Assembly (NCBI GenBank): GCA_001931535.1
Contig: CP016211.1
Span: 12,632,377 to 12,696,376 of the forward strand
From: Minicystis rosea
GTDB lineage: Bacteria; Myxococcota_A; Polyangia; Polyangiales; Polyangiaceae
Direction: 5' to 3'
DNA: 64,000 nt
Every line of letters starts with the position of its first letter. Position 1 is the stretch's first letter. Shown here one piece after another: positions 45,045-53,089 of this stretch. A program made the translations under genes and the position numbers. Below the pieces are notes generated by a model that was not told where the DNA came from, made no database searches, and worked only from the letters and a program-made list of their open reading frames with translations.

Positions 45045-45982
45045 TCACGCGGCCGGCTGAGCCTCGGCCTGCGCCCGCGGGATGTCCGGCTCGACGAAGA
45101 GCCACCGCACCTCGGGACGCTTGGCCCGGAGCGAGGCCTCGAAATCGTTGATCAGGCGGCAGACCTCGTATCCGGAGAGGTTCGGGGCGAAGGCCAGCTT
45201 GACGGCCACCATCACCTCTCCGGGCCCTTGTTGCACGGTCACGAGGTGAAGCAGACCTTCGATCGCCTGATGCTCCTTCATGGCCTCGCGCGTCGCCGCC
45301 TCGATCTCCGGATCCGCGCTCTCCCCGACGAGCAGTGATTTGACCTCGATCGCCAGGAACAGCGCCACCCCCACCAGCACCAAGCCGATGCACAAGCTGC
45401 CTGCCGCATCGTAGCGCCCGTCACCCGTGACGTGCGCCAAAAGGAGCGCGACGATGGCGAACACGAGGCCCACGCTCGCGGCCGCGTTCTCGCCGAAGAC
45501 CACGATGAGATCCGAGTCCTTGGTGTCGCGCAGGTAACGGAAGAACGGCTTGTCCCCACGGCGCTTGTTCAGCTCGCGGATGTTGGAGATCGTCGACCCC
45601 CCTCGAGCAGCAGGGAGAACAACAAGATGCCGAGGCCGATCCAGACCCGCTCGACCGGCTCGGGGGCGAGGATCTTGTGAATGCCCTCATAGATGGAGAA
45701 CACACCGCCGCCCGCGAAGAGGAGCAGCGCCACCATGAAGGACCAGAAATAGAGCGCTCGCCCATAGCCCAAGGGGTGCAGCGGATCCGGCTCCTTCCGC
45801 GCCTGGCGGATGCCGAGCAGGAGGAGCGCTTGGTTGCCGCAGTCCGCGAACGTATGGAGTGTCTCGGCGAGCAGCGCTCCCGAGCCGGTCATCACCGCCG
45901 CGACCCCTTTGGCTGCGGTGATGACGAGGTTGACCACCAAAGCCTGGATGACGTGTGAAGTGGAGTGCTCTTCCTGGGACAC
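45045..45982 (-). pseudogene. Cation diffusion facilitator (CDF) transporter, frameshifted
   Basis: A CDF-family exporter (Zn2+/Co2+/Fe2+-type) in two frames. The N-terminal part (GTG at 45982, VSQEEHSTSHVIQALVVNL) has helices with LLAETLHTFADCGNQALLLL, the D-x-x-x-D-type metal site. The C-terminal part covers helices V-VI and the cytoplasmic domain (NAAASVGLVFAIVALLLAH, AIEGLLHLVTVQQGPGEVMV, RLINDFEASLRAKRPEVRWL). The switch is at a GGGGGG run near 45599-45602; a seventh G gives LLLEGGSTISNIRELNKRRG, which is the family sequence. So one G is missing. A sequencing error is likely. Confidence 0.85.
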
Positions 45983-46175
45983 GCTGCCACAGTCGATGAC
46001 GCAGGCCCCGCCGTCAATGGAATGGTGCACGCCGCCGATTCCAGAGGACTTTCGAAGTGGTGTGCGCGCCTTGTCAGGGCCTTGCCGACGACGTCCATAC
46101 GTCCGGAGTCGAACATCAGATGACGCAAAGCATCCACGTCGAGGTGCCTTGTCGTGCGCCTGCGAACAAGCGACG

Positions 46176-46724
46176 ATGACTGCCGTGCCCACTGTGCCCA
46201 TCGTCCACGTTCGGCGGAGCGTCACCGTGCACACGCGAGGGAACACGCGCCGGATCTATGCCTGCGCGAGCTGTGGATACCGCGCCGAAGTCGAGATCTC
46301 GTCCGGGACACGCGCCGCCGCCGAGGGCTCGATCACGACACCTTCGAGCACAGCCCACGAGCGCGCCGCCGCGGGCCTCGCGGACGAGCTGCAAGCGCTC
46401 TTCGGCATCCTCCCTTGTCCAAAGTGCGGCGCTCACTCGGCGCGGGCGAGCCTCTACCACCAAAACACCGTGCTCCTCGCGACAGGCTGTCTCTGTTTGG
46501 GAGGCGCCATGGGGATGTATTCGTATCTGAAGTCCCTGATGGCGGGCGCAGGCGCAGGCGCCGACGACCCTTCGTCGAGCCGCCGATTATTATGCTCGCT
46601 GGCTCTGGGCGTGGCGCTCGCGTGCCTTGGTTGGTACCGGCGCCACGCCCGGATCCAGCGTGTCAGTCGCGCCGTACGTTGGGTGCCATTGGAAGACGAA
46701 AAGGAAGCGCGCAAGAACCCATGA
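46176..46724 (+). CDS. Zinc-ribbon membrane protein
   Basis: 182 residues, ATG at 46176. An N-terminal zinc ribbon: IYACASCGYRAEVEI and GILPCPKCGAHSARAS provide two CxxC pairs. Two hydrophobic segments follow (TVLLATGCLCLGGAMGMYSY and LLCSLALGVALACLGWY), then a short charged tail. Probably a small inner-membrane protein of unknown role; such zinc-ribbon/two-TM proteins are common in myxobacteria. Confidence 0.7.
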   Translation: MTAVPTVPIVHVRRSVTVHTRGNTRRIYACASCGYRAEVEISSGTRAAAEGSITTPSSTAHERAAAGLADELQALFGILPCPKCGAHSARASLYHQNTVLLATGCLCLGGAMGMYSYLKSLMAGAGAGADDPSSSRRLLCSLALGVALACLGWYRRHARIQRVSRAVRWVPLEDEKEARKNP

Positions 46725-46866
46725 GCAGAGGGGCCCGCTCCGGAGCGTGACCGAGGACGAGCCTCTCTCGAGCGAGCTCACCGTCGATGCCTAGTGCGTG
46801 GCCGTCGTCAGGCAGAGCCTCGAATGGGGCTCTGCCTGCGCATGCCGTGTGTGAAACCGTCGGTCC

Positions 46867-47841
46867 TCAGGGCACGAGCACGATCTTCCCGAGCACCTCG
46901 CGCCGCTCCATCCGCGCAAGCGCCTCACCCGCGTTGGCGAAGGGCGCCGTCGCATCCACGTGCGGCTTCAGCTTTCCTTCGGCGACCGCTTCCAGGATGC
47001 GCGCCGCATGGGCCCGGTTCTTCGCCGGCTCCCGCATGGCGAACGAGCCCCAGAACACGCCCACGATCTGGCACCCCTTGAGCAGCACCAGATTGAGCGG
47101 AATCTTCGGGATGTCCCCCGCCGCAAACCCGATCACCAGATACCGGCCCTCCCAAGCGATGGACCGCAACGCCGGCTCGGCAAAAGGCCCACCCACGGGA
47201 TCGTAAATCACATTGGCACCCTCGCCGCGCGTCAGCGCCTTGGTGCGCTCTTTGAGATCCTCACGGGCATATTGAATCCCCTCATCGGCCCCATGCGCGC
47301 GGCAGAAGGCGACCTTGTCATCGGTCGACGCCGCCGCGATCACGCGCGCGCCCAAGAGCTTGCCAATCTCCACCGCCGCGATCCCCACGCCGCCGGCGGC
47401 CCCCAACACGAGCAGCGTCTCCCCGGCACGCAGCCCCGCGCGATCGACGAGCGCATGCATCGTCGTCGCATACGTGAGCAGCGTGGCCGCGCCCACCTCG
47501 AAGCTCACCGCATCAGGGAGCTTCACCGCCGCCGCCTCGGGCACCACGATGCGCTCCGCGAAGGCACCATTGATCACCGTCGCGGCCACGCGATCGCCCG
47601 GCGCAACCGAGCTCACGCCCTTGCCCACCGCCTTCACCACCCCTGCGGCCTCCCCGCCGGGAATGAAGGGTGTTTGCGGCTTGAATTGATACTTCCCATA
47701 CGAGAGCAGCACATCGGGGAAATTCACCCCCGCGGCGCGAACATCGATGACGACCTCACCCGGGCCGGCCTCGGGCTCGGGCAAATCGTCGACGCGAAGG
47801 CCCGAAGGCCCGACCAAATCGTGGCAGCGAACGGCGCGCAT
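46867..47841 (-). CDS. NADPH:quinone oxidoreductase, zinc-free MDR family
   Basis: 324 residues, medium-chain dehydrogenase/reductase without the catalytic zinc site. N-terminal GroES-like domain: GPGEVVIDVRAAGVNFPDVL (the quinone-reductase version), TPFIPGGEAAGVV. Rossmann fold: LLVLGAAGGVGIAAVEIGKL with the GGVG NADPH loop. The C-terminus ends MERREVLGKIVLVP, typical of the family. It likely reduces quinones or enones with NADPH. Start ATG at 47841. Confidence 0.92.
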   Translation of the reverse strand: MRAVRCHDLVGPSGLRVDDLPEPEAGPGEVVIDVRAAGVNFPDVLLSYGKYQFKPQTPFIPGGEAAGVVKAVGKGVSSVAPGDRVAATVINGAFAERIVVPEAAAVKLPDAVSFEVGAATLLTYATTMHALVDRAGLRAGETLLVLGAAGGVGIAAVEIGKLLGARVIAAASTDDKVAFCRAHGADEGIQYAREDLKERTKALTRGEGANVIYDPVGGPFAEPALRSIAWEGRYLVIGFAAGDIPKIPLNLVLLKGCQIVGVFWGSFAMREPAKNRAHAARILEAVAEGKLKPHVDATAPFANAGEALARMERREVLGKIVLVP

Positions 47842-47955
47842 GGTGGCGCGACATTAGCACCCTTCGCCCCTCGCCGAACCCTCGTCGTGGGCACCCTCGC
47901 CGCCAAGATTGCGCGCAGCCCGCCCCATCCGCCTTGCTACCGTGGCGCGCGCATC

Positions 47956-49150
47956 ATGCGCACACCGCCGAGCACCGTCGTCCTCGCCCTCATCCTCGGC
48001 GCGCTCACCGCGCTCGGCCCGCTCACCATCGACATGTATCTGCCGGCTCTCCCGACCATCCAGCGGGATCTCGGCACCACCGCCTCCCTCACCCAGCTCA
48101 CCCTCGCCGCCTACTTCGCCGGCCTCGGCCTCGGCCAGCTCGCCTATGGCCCCCTCACCGATCGCTTCGGCCGCAAGCCCCCTCTCTACGCCGGCCTCGT
48201 CCTCTACATCCTCGCCTCCGCCGCGTGCGCCGTCGCACCCAACGTCCACGTCCTCATCGCCCTCCGCTTCCTCCAAGCCGTCGGCGGCGCCGCCGGCCAA
48301 GTCGTCACCCGCGCCGTCGTCCGCGACCTCTACGTCGGCGCCCCCGCCGCCCAACTCCTCTCCCGCCTCATCCTCGTCATGGGCGTTGCCCCGATCCTGG
48401 CGCCGCTCACGGGGGATGGTTGCTCACCATTGCTGGGTGGCGAACCATCTTTCAGTTGCTGGCGGCGTTGGGGATTGGGTGTTTGGTGTTGATGATCACG
48501 GTGCTCCCGGAGACGGCGCAGACGCGGACGCCGCGGCTGGATGTGGGGGCGATTGGGGGTGGGCTGCGGAGCATCTTGCGGGACAGAGGCTTCTTGGCGT
48601 TCACGATGACGGGAGCGTTCTCGCAGGCAGGGATGTTTGCGTATATCTCGGGGTCACCGTTCGTGCTGATCGAGCTGTTCCATGTGGCGCCGCAGAAGTA
48701 TGGGTTGATCTTCGGCACGAATGCGTTTGGGTTGATTGCGGGGTCGCAGATCAACCATCGGTTGTTGACGAGGTATTCGCCGGGGCAGATTCTGGCGCGT
48801 GCAACGATGTCGCTGACGGCGGCTGGTTTGTTGCTGTTGGCTGTGGCGGTGAGTGGTTGGGGAGGGTTGTGGGGGATTGTCGTGGCGTTGTTTTTGTTTC
48901 TGGCGAACCTGGGGTTCATTGGGAGCAATGCGATTGCTCTGGCGATGGATAAGCAGGGGGCGCGCGCGGGGCTCGCGTCGGCGGCGCTGGGAGCGCTTCA
49001 GTTTGCGGTGTCGGCGGGTGGGTCTTCGCTGGTGGGGGTGCTCAATGATGGATCGGCGAGGCCGATGGCGGCGGTGATGGCGGTGTGCGCGGTGGCGTCG
49101 TGGGGGCGGGGATGGTGGCTTTGCGAGAGGGGAGGGGAGAGGAGCGCTGA
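47956..49150 (+). pseudogene. Bcr/CflA-family MFS multidrug exporter, frameshifted
   Basis: A major-facilitator drug:H+ antiporter. N-terminal half: LGPLTIDMYLPALPTIQRDL and GPLTDRFGRKPPLYAG (MFS motif A), with helices 1-6. At the GGGGG run near 48412-48416 the frame breaks; one more G gives LTGGWLLTIAGWRTIFQLL, and helices 7-12 continue with NAIALAMDKQGARAGLASAA. A second break near 49102-49107 is repaired by one G in TGGGGGC and gives a natural end (GAGMVALREGRGEER, stop TGA 49148-49150). The codon third positions flip from C-ending before about 48400 to G/T-ending after it. Either sequencing errors or a chimeric gene. Confidence 0.75.
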
Positions 49151-49151
49151 T

Positions 49152-49405
49152 TCAGCTTGCGACGCGCGGGCGCAGCGGCCGTTTGGGCGGCACCTTCGTC
49201 GGGACGTCCGGAGCCGCGAGGTCGGGGACCGGATGCTCGGACGCCGAGAGGATCTTGCGGGCAGTGGCGAGGGCAGTGATGCTGGCGAGCACCCTTATCG
49301 TGCGCGCACCTTGGGGCCCCGGCTCGCCCGCGCTCGCGCCCAGCGCCGCGCCTTGCGAGTTCTCCTCGACCAGACCTAGGGAACCCCGTACCCTGCGAGA
49401 GGAGC
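49152..49405 (-). pseudogene. C-terminal remnant of a minus-strand gene at the array edge
   Basis: One minus-strand frame, stop TGA at 49154-49152, reads back as VEENSQGAALGASAGEPGPQ, GARTIRVLASITALATARKI and LSASEHPVPDLAAPDVPTKV. It looks like normal protein of the host composition. It has no start codon and is closed by a TAA near 49405, right where the RNase HII gene begins. It sits 1 base from the Bcr stop, as a convergent gene would. I infer a gene cut by insertion of the accessory region. No family recognised. Confidence 0.35.
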
Positions 49406-49408
49406 ATT

Positions 49409-50113
49409 ATGTCATTTTCTCGCAAGCCTCGTCCCACCTTTGCTGTCGAATATAACTTATGGACGGCTGGCTACCGCGCCATCGCCGGTGCGGACGAGGT
49501 TGGCGTGGGAGCGGTCGCCGGACCTCTCGTTGCTGCGGCGGTCTTGTTGCCGCTCCCTGAAGAAAGTGCCGATGTCGGCGAGTCCTTGCGCACGCTCGCT
49601 GAGGTGTGGTGGGAAGTACGCGATAGCAAGGACATCGCTGACAACAAGAAGATGCGGTTAGACGCGCTGATTCGCAAATCTGCAGTGGTTGGCATCGGTG
49701 TCGTGGAGGTCGCGGAGAGCGACATCCTCACGAACCAGGACAATGCCACGCGCGTAGCGACCGAGCGTGCCCTCGATGCCCTACCGCGGCCGGCCGAGGC
49801 GGTGTTGATCGATGGCGGGGTGCAGTTGCCGAAGCGCGATCTGAGCTACCGGCGGGTGATGAAGGAAAATGGCGCGACGACCAGTCTCATGATCTCCGCG
49901 GCGTCCATCGTTGCCAACATGCATTTCAACAAGATCATGTGTGACTACGGCCAACAGTATCCCGACTATGGCTTTGCACAACACAAGGGATATCTTACTC
50001 CGCAACATCAGAAGGCGCTCCTCGATCACGGAACGTGCTCGATTCATCGTCCGCCTAATAAAGATGTACTGAGGATCCTAGCCCAGCGCGATTCACCGTG
50101 TGGACGTGACTGA
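49409..50113 (+). CDS. Divergent RNase HII-like protein
   Basis: 234 residues. RNase HII fold with the four acidic residues: Asp29-Glu30 (IAGADEVGVGAVAG, where the usual motif is GIDEAGRGPLAG), Asp135 (VLIDGGVQ) and Asp179 (MCDYGQQYPDYG). Further family signatures: VRDSKDIADNKK, SAASIVANMHFNK and AQHKGYLTPQHQKAL. It would cut RNA in RNA:DNA hybrids. The altered Gly-Arg-Gly loop (GVG) suggests changed substrate choice. GC is lower than in host genes. The start ATG at 49409 has GAGAGGAG upstream. Not the housekeeping rnhB by context. Confidence 0.78.
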   Translation: MSFSRKPRPTFAVEYNLWTAGYRAIAGADEVGVGAVAGPLVAAAVLLPLPEESADVGESLRTLAEVWWEVRDSKDIADNKKMRLDALIRKSAVVGIGVVEVAESDILTNQDNATRVATERALDALPRPAEAVLIDGGVQLPKRDLSYRRVMKENGATTSLMISAASIVANMHFNKIMCDYGQQYPDYGFAQHKGYLTPQHQKALLDHGTCSIHRPPNKDVLRILAQRDSPCGRD

Positions 50114-50484
50114 CAAGCCGCATCGCACGGCGGTCCTGCAAACGGTGCGAACCTGCCCACCAGCTCGGCCACTACGATCACATCGATTGGGGCGGTACAT
50201 GCCACGCCTTGGTGTTAGTTTGCAGTACGTCGCAACACGCCTGTGATGCGACAACGATTGCGGCGTCTGCAGTGCCATCTAGTATCCTATTCGGATTCGC
50301 GTGTGGTAATGACCTTGCTCTACTGTTCGAGGATGCGCTGATATGGCAAAATATGAAAGCTCTGCGTTGAGAGCGCTCTGGAGCGTGACTTCGAGGGCCA
50401 GTTCGGGGGCAGCGATCATGCTACACCAAATCCATGACACTCATATGGATGCGTACCATCCACACGCACGGCGCTATCCCGGCG
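50114..50484. other. Non-coding end of the accessory region
   Basis: 371 bases between the plus-strand RNase HII and the minus-strand coiled-coil gene. I looked for a fifth attC site (inverted GTTRRRY/RYYYAAC boxes) and found none; no gene or terminator is evident. Confidence 0.4.
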
Positions 50485-51174
50485 CTACTCCGAGGGACAT
50501 GCCTCAGGCACTGCCGATGAGTCGCCTGGCACACCCAACTCCTCGCGCATGACGTCAAGAAGCCTGTCATAGGACTCTGCCGCGTCGCGAATTACTTGAA
50601 TGTTGCCGGTCGAATTATATCTTTCCTTCGCATCAAGAAGATGCTGAGCGTACATGTACATCTTGTTGGCAACTCGCTTTTCGAAGTAGTGTGCAGCCTC
50701 GCGAATCTTTGCGGCGTACAGGTTGGTGCTGACGATTGCCTCCTCCACGTTTTCCTGAAGGAGCACCTTGCGAAGCAACGACTCACCTACTACGGCAATA
50801 TCATGAAGCGCTTGGGTTTTTCGGGCAGCCACCTGGCGGCGGGTCTCGGCTACAAGTGACAACTCCGCGCGAAATCGCTCCAAATCGCGTGCGGCGAGGC
50901 CACGCTCGCGCTCCAGTTCACGAGCAAACTCAAGCTTGAGACGTTCCAGTTCACGCGCTGCGGCCTGACGGTCACGTTCAAGCGTTGCGGCGAATTCGGC
51001 TTTATGGTCTTCCACGTTCTTGGCCAGGGTCGCCTTCAGTGCCTCGAGTTCCTTCTGGCCAGCGAGCTCGACAGCTTTGGCGACGGCTGACCTAACGATG
51101 TAGAGCAAGGCAGCAATCGCGGTCGCGCCACCGAAGCTGATTTTCAGGAGGTCCTTCAAAAAGTTTGGGTCCAT
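50485..51174 (-). CDS. Membrane-anchored coiled-coil protein
   Basis: 229 residues. One N-terminal hydrophobic segment (ISFGGATAIAALLYIVRSAV) then a long charged coiled coil (LERDRQAAARELERLKLEFA, about 45-125) and a helical C-terminus. The ATG at 51174 has an AAGGAG at good spacing. Similar topologies occur in membrane-active defence effectors, but no diagnostic motif is present. Last gene of the array; no attC follows it. It lies 154 bases 3' of an attC site, consistent with a cassette start. Confidence 0.65.
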   Translation of the reverse strand: MDPNFLKDLLKISFGGATAIAALLYIVRSAVAKAVELAGQKELEALKATLAKNVEDHKAEFAATLERDRQAAARELERLKLEFARELERERGLAARDLERFRAELSLVAETRRQVAARKTQALHDIAVVGESLLRKVLLQENVEEAIVSTNLYAAKIREAAHYFEKRVANKMYMYAQHLLDAKERYNSTGNIQVIRDAAESYDRLLDVMREELGVPGDSSAVPEACPSE

Positions 51175-51327
51175 GCGAATGCAGCTCCTTGTCCTCGCTG
51201 TAGGCTACGCACCGTGAATGGCGCATCAACTCAAACTGCAGACGCTGCGACCGTGCGATAACCCGACTGTTCGGGCAGCATGGCCCGGCACTTCGGCGCG
51301 TCCATCGCCTTATCACCACCCCCGCCG

Positions 51328-51403
51328 GCACAACGCCCTGCGGTTCTGCCGTGGGGACACGCGCGCAGCGCGTGACACCGTTGGCAGCAGCCGACTGTTG
51401 TGC
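51328..51403 (-). other. attC site A
   Basis: Inverted core boxes GCACAAC (51328-51334) and GTTGTGC (51397-51403) flank paired segments CGG-TT-CTGCC with GGCAG-CAG-CCG and CACGCGC with GCGCGTG, a 76-nt hairpin. Located 32 bases 3' of the SIR2-like stop. The box departs from GTTRRRY at one position, compensated in its partner. Confidence 0.65.
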
Positions 51404-51434
51404 GGCCCGACGGCGACGCACAGGATATCTGTCT

Positions 51435-52814
51435 TCACGTCAGCAACTGCGACATCCTGAGTTCGCCACTCTCTCGAGCATACTTCCAGAGTTCGGTTCT
51501 AATCTGATCCGGGATGCTAGCTTTTCGAGCAGCCCAAGTAGCAGTTGCGGCGGAAGCCGACCCAAGTCTGCGCACGCCGGACGGCTCAATATAGATCGAC
51601 AGCTTCGAGAGCTGAATCGCAAAAAATGACATCACGAGCGGATGCACCGGGGTGGTTCCCCACGCCTCAAATGAATCCAGGAGCATTTGAGCGAATGTGT
51701 CGTAGTGCGCCCAACCGCCATTTTCCCGAGCCCGAGACCACACGTCGTTGAAGACTTGTTCCAAGAAACCAAGGACCTGCGTAGCCTGCGATGGCGGTTG
51801 CGCTACCAACACGATAAGACCACTCTTTCGTTGGGTGGCGTCATCAATAAATATTTGCCGGCCGTTCGGCGTGTCCCACGCAGTGAGAAGATCCTCGTTG
51901 TGTTTACGAGAGGCAGCGATAACGGCTTTCGCCGTTCCGAGCTCCTCAAGAAAATCGGCGATATCTCCGATCTCAAGGATTACCTCACCGTTCGGTCGTC
52001 GATAAGGATCCAGCTTGGGTACGGCTGGCACATACAGAGCTTGTACGACCAAGCCTTGATGCGACGGTCGGGGGGAATTCTGCCCATAAATGCTAGCGCA
52101 GTCGATGGCCGTGAGAACGTTGATGTCGCCGAGAGAATATCCGAGGAGCACGGTGGTGGACTCGGACAACAGAAGAGCCAGCTTTGTCTGCCGGTATTCC
52201 CCAGGACGAAATAGGTGCACGTAATCGTCCTCAGTCATAACGATGCTCTCGGGCGCCACTCGATGCCCGTGGAGATGGTACACAGGAACGGAATGGCGCG
52301 TTACAGCAAGAACTTGTTCAGGAAGCAGGATGCTGCTGTTGGGCGTGCACTCCTCGACCAAGAGATCGTAGTTGGTAGTGATTACCCAGCTCGGCTCCAC
52401 TGCTTTGAACGCAGCCTCGTAGCGAATTCTAAGATCGGGGTCCGCTTGAAAGTAGCAGACTCCGGCCACTGCCTCCTTGAACCGCGAGCGCGAAAGCCTA
52501 TGAAGTTCGTCGTTCGTGCGCTGTGCATACGCGGTGTCCGCCCTTAATTGTTCGTAAATCGCGCTGCAGATCTCGGATGCCATCAGGGGAAATGAGCGGC
52601 CCAGGGTCGGCGGAGCCTCCGTGAGATCCTGAACGTTCAGCAACTGGGCGACGCGAGATAGCAGAGCTTTCCACGTGGGCGCCCTTCTGCGAGTCAGCGC
52701 GATCGAGAAGCCGGAGCCAACAAAGAAGCCGAGACTCCCTTGATCGGCTGCCTCCGCAAGCAAACTAATCAGTAGAGGCCGGGATGTCGTCGGATCGGGC
52801 ATGGTAGTCAGCAT
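51435..52814 (-). CDS. SIR2-family NAD-binding protein (candidate NADase effector)
   Basis: 459 residues. N-terminal SIR2-like Rossmann domain: GFFVGSGFSIAL (33-37), WVITTNYDLLVEE (148-150) and HLHGH (180-184, the His active-site position), then TVLLGYSLGDINVL. These are shared by the SIR2/SIR2_2 group used in phage defence to deplete NAD+. The C-terminal 200 residues (from about 260) are unassigned helices and could be a sensor. The start may be ATG 52814 or ATG 52802. It is the only gene in its cassette. The NADase activity is inferred, not shown. Confidence 0.82.
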   Translation of the reverse strand: MLTTMPDPTTSRPLLISLLAEAADQGSLGFFVGSGFSIALTRRRAPTWKALLSRVAQLLNVQDLTEAPPTLGRSFPLMASEICSAIYEQLRADTAYAQRTNDELHRLSRSRFKEAVAGVCYFQADPDLRIRYEAAFKAVEPSWVITTNYDLLVEECTPNSSILLPEQVLAVTRHSVPVYHLHGHRVAPESIVMTEDDYVHLFRPGEYRQTKLALLLSESTTVLLGYSLGDINVLTAIDCASIYGQNSPRPSHQGLVVQALYVPAVPKLDPYRRPNGEVILEIGDIADFLEELGTAKAVIAASRKHNEDLLTAWDTPNGRQIFIDDATQRKSGLIVLVAQPPSQATQVLGFLEQVFNDVWSRARENGGWAHYDTFAQMLLDSFEAWGTTPVHPLVMSFFAIQLSKLSIYIEPSGVRRLGSASAATATWAARKASIPDQIRTELWKYARESGELRMSQLLT

Positions 52815-52993
52815 CCTGCTGTTGGACGTTCTTGGAGCACGTCTCTCGACTCAGGCTAGCCGCGCGCTGACTCGTCTGTCCAGCATTCCATGGGCCGACG
52901 ACTGCGGGCATCATGCTTTGCTGGTTCTGGCGGCGGGAGAGATGCTCCGAATGGGCACGAAGCTCACTCGGGCAGAGCTCACCCACCACGCCC

Positions 52994-53076
52994 GCCCAAC
53001 GAGCGACAATAAGTTGCCAGTGGGCTGGTGAGCCGAGCCAACCAGCCCACTCGACAGCTTCATCGTTGAGTTGGGC
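52994..53076 (-). other. attC site B
   Basis: Core boxes GCCCAAC (52994-53000) and GTTGGGC (53070-53076), exactly inverted. Inside, AGTGGGCTGGT (53019-53029) and ACCAGCCCACT (53041-53051) are a perfect 11-bp stem around an 11-nt loop; imperfect pairing joins the two. 83 nt, 13 bases 3' of the ATPase stop. Confidence 0.82.
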
Positions 53077-53089
53077 GGTACCGTCTCCC

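Noticed and set aside
50360..50484. Possible attC downstream of the coiled-coil gene (GTTGAGAGC and TCTCAAC-like strings)
   Set aside because: The boxes do not fit GTTRRRY/RYYYAAC as a pair and no inner stem forms.
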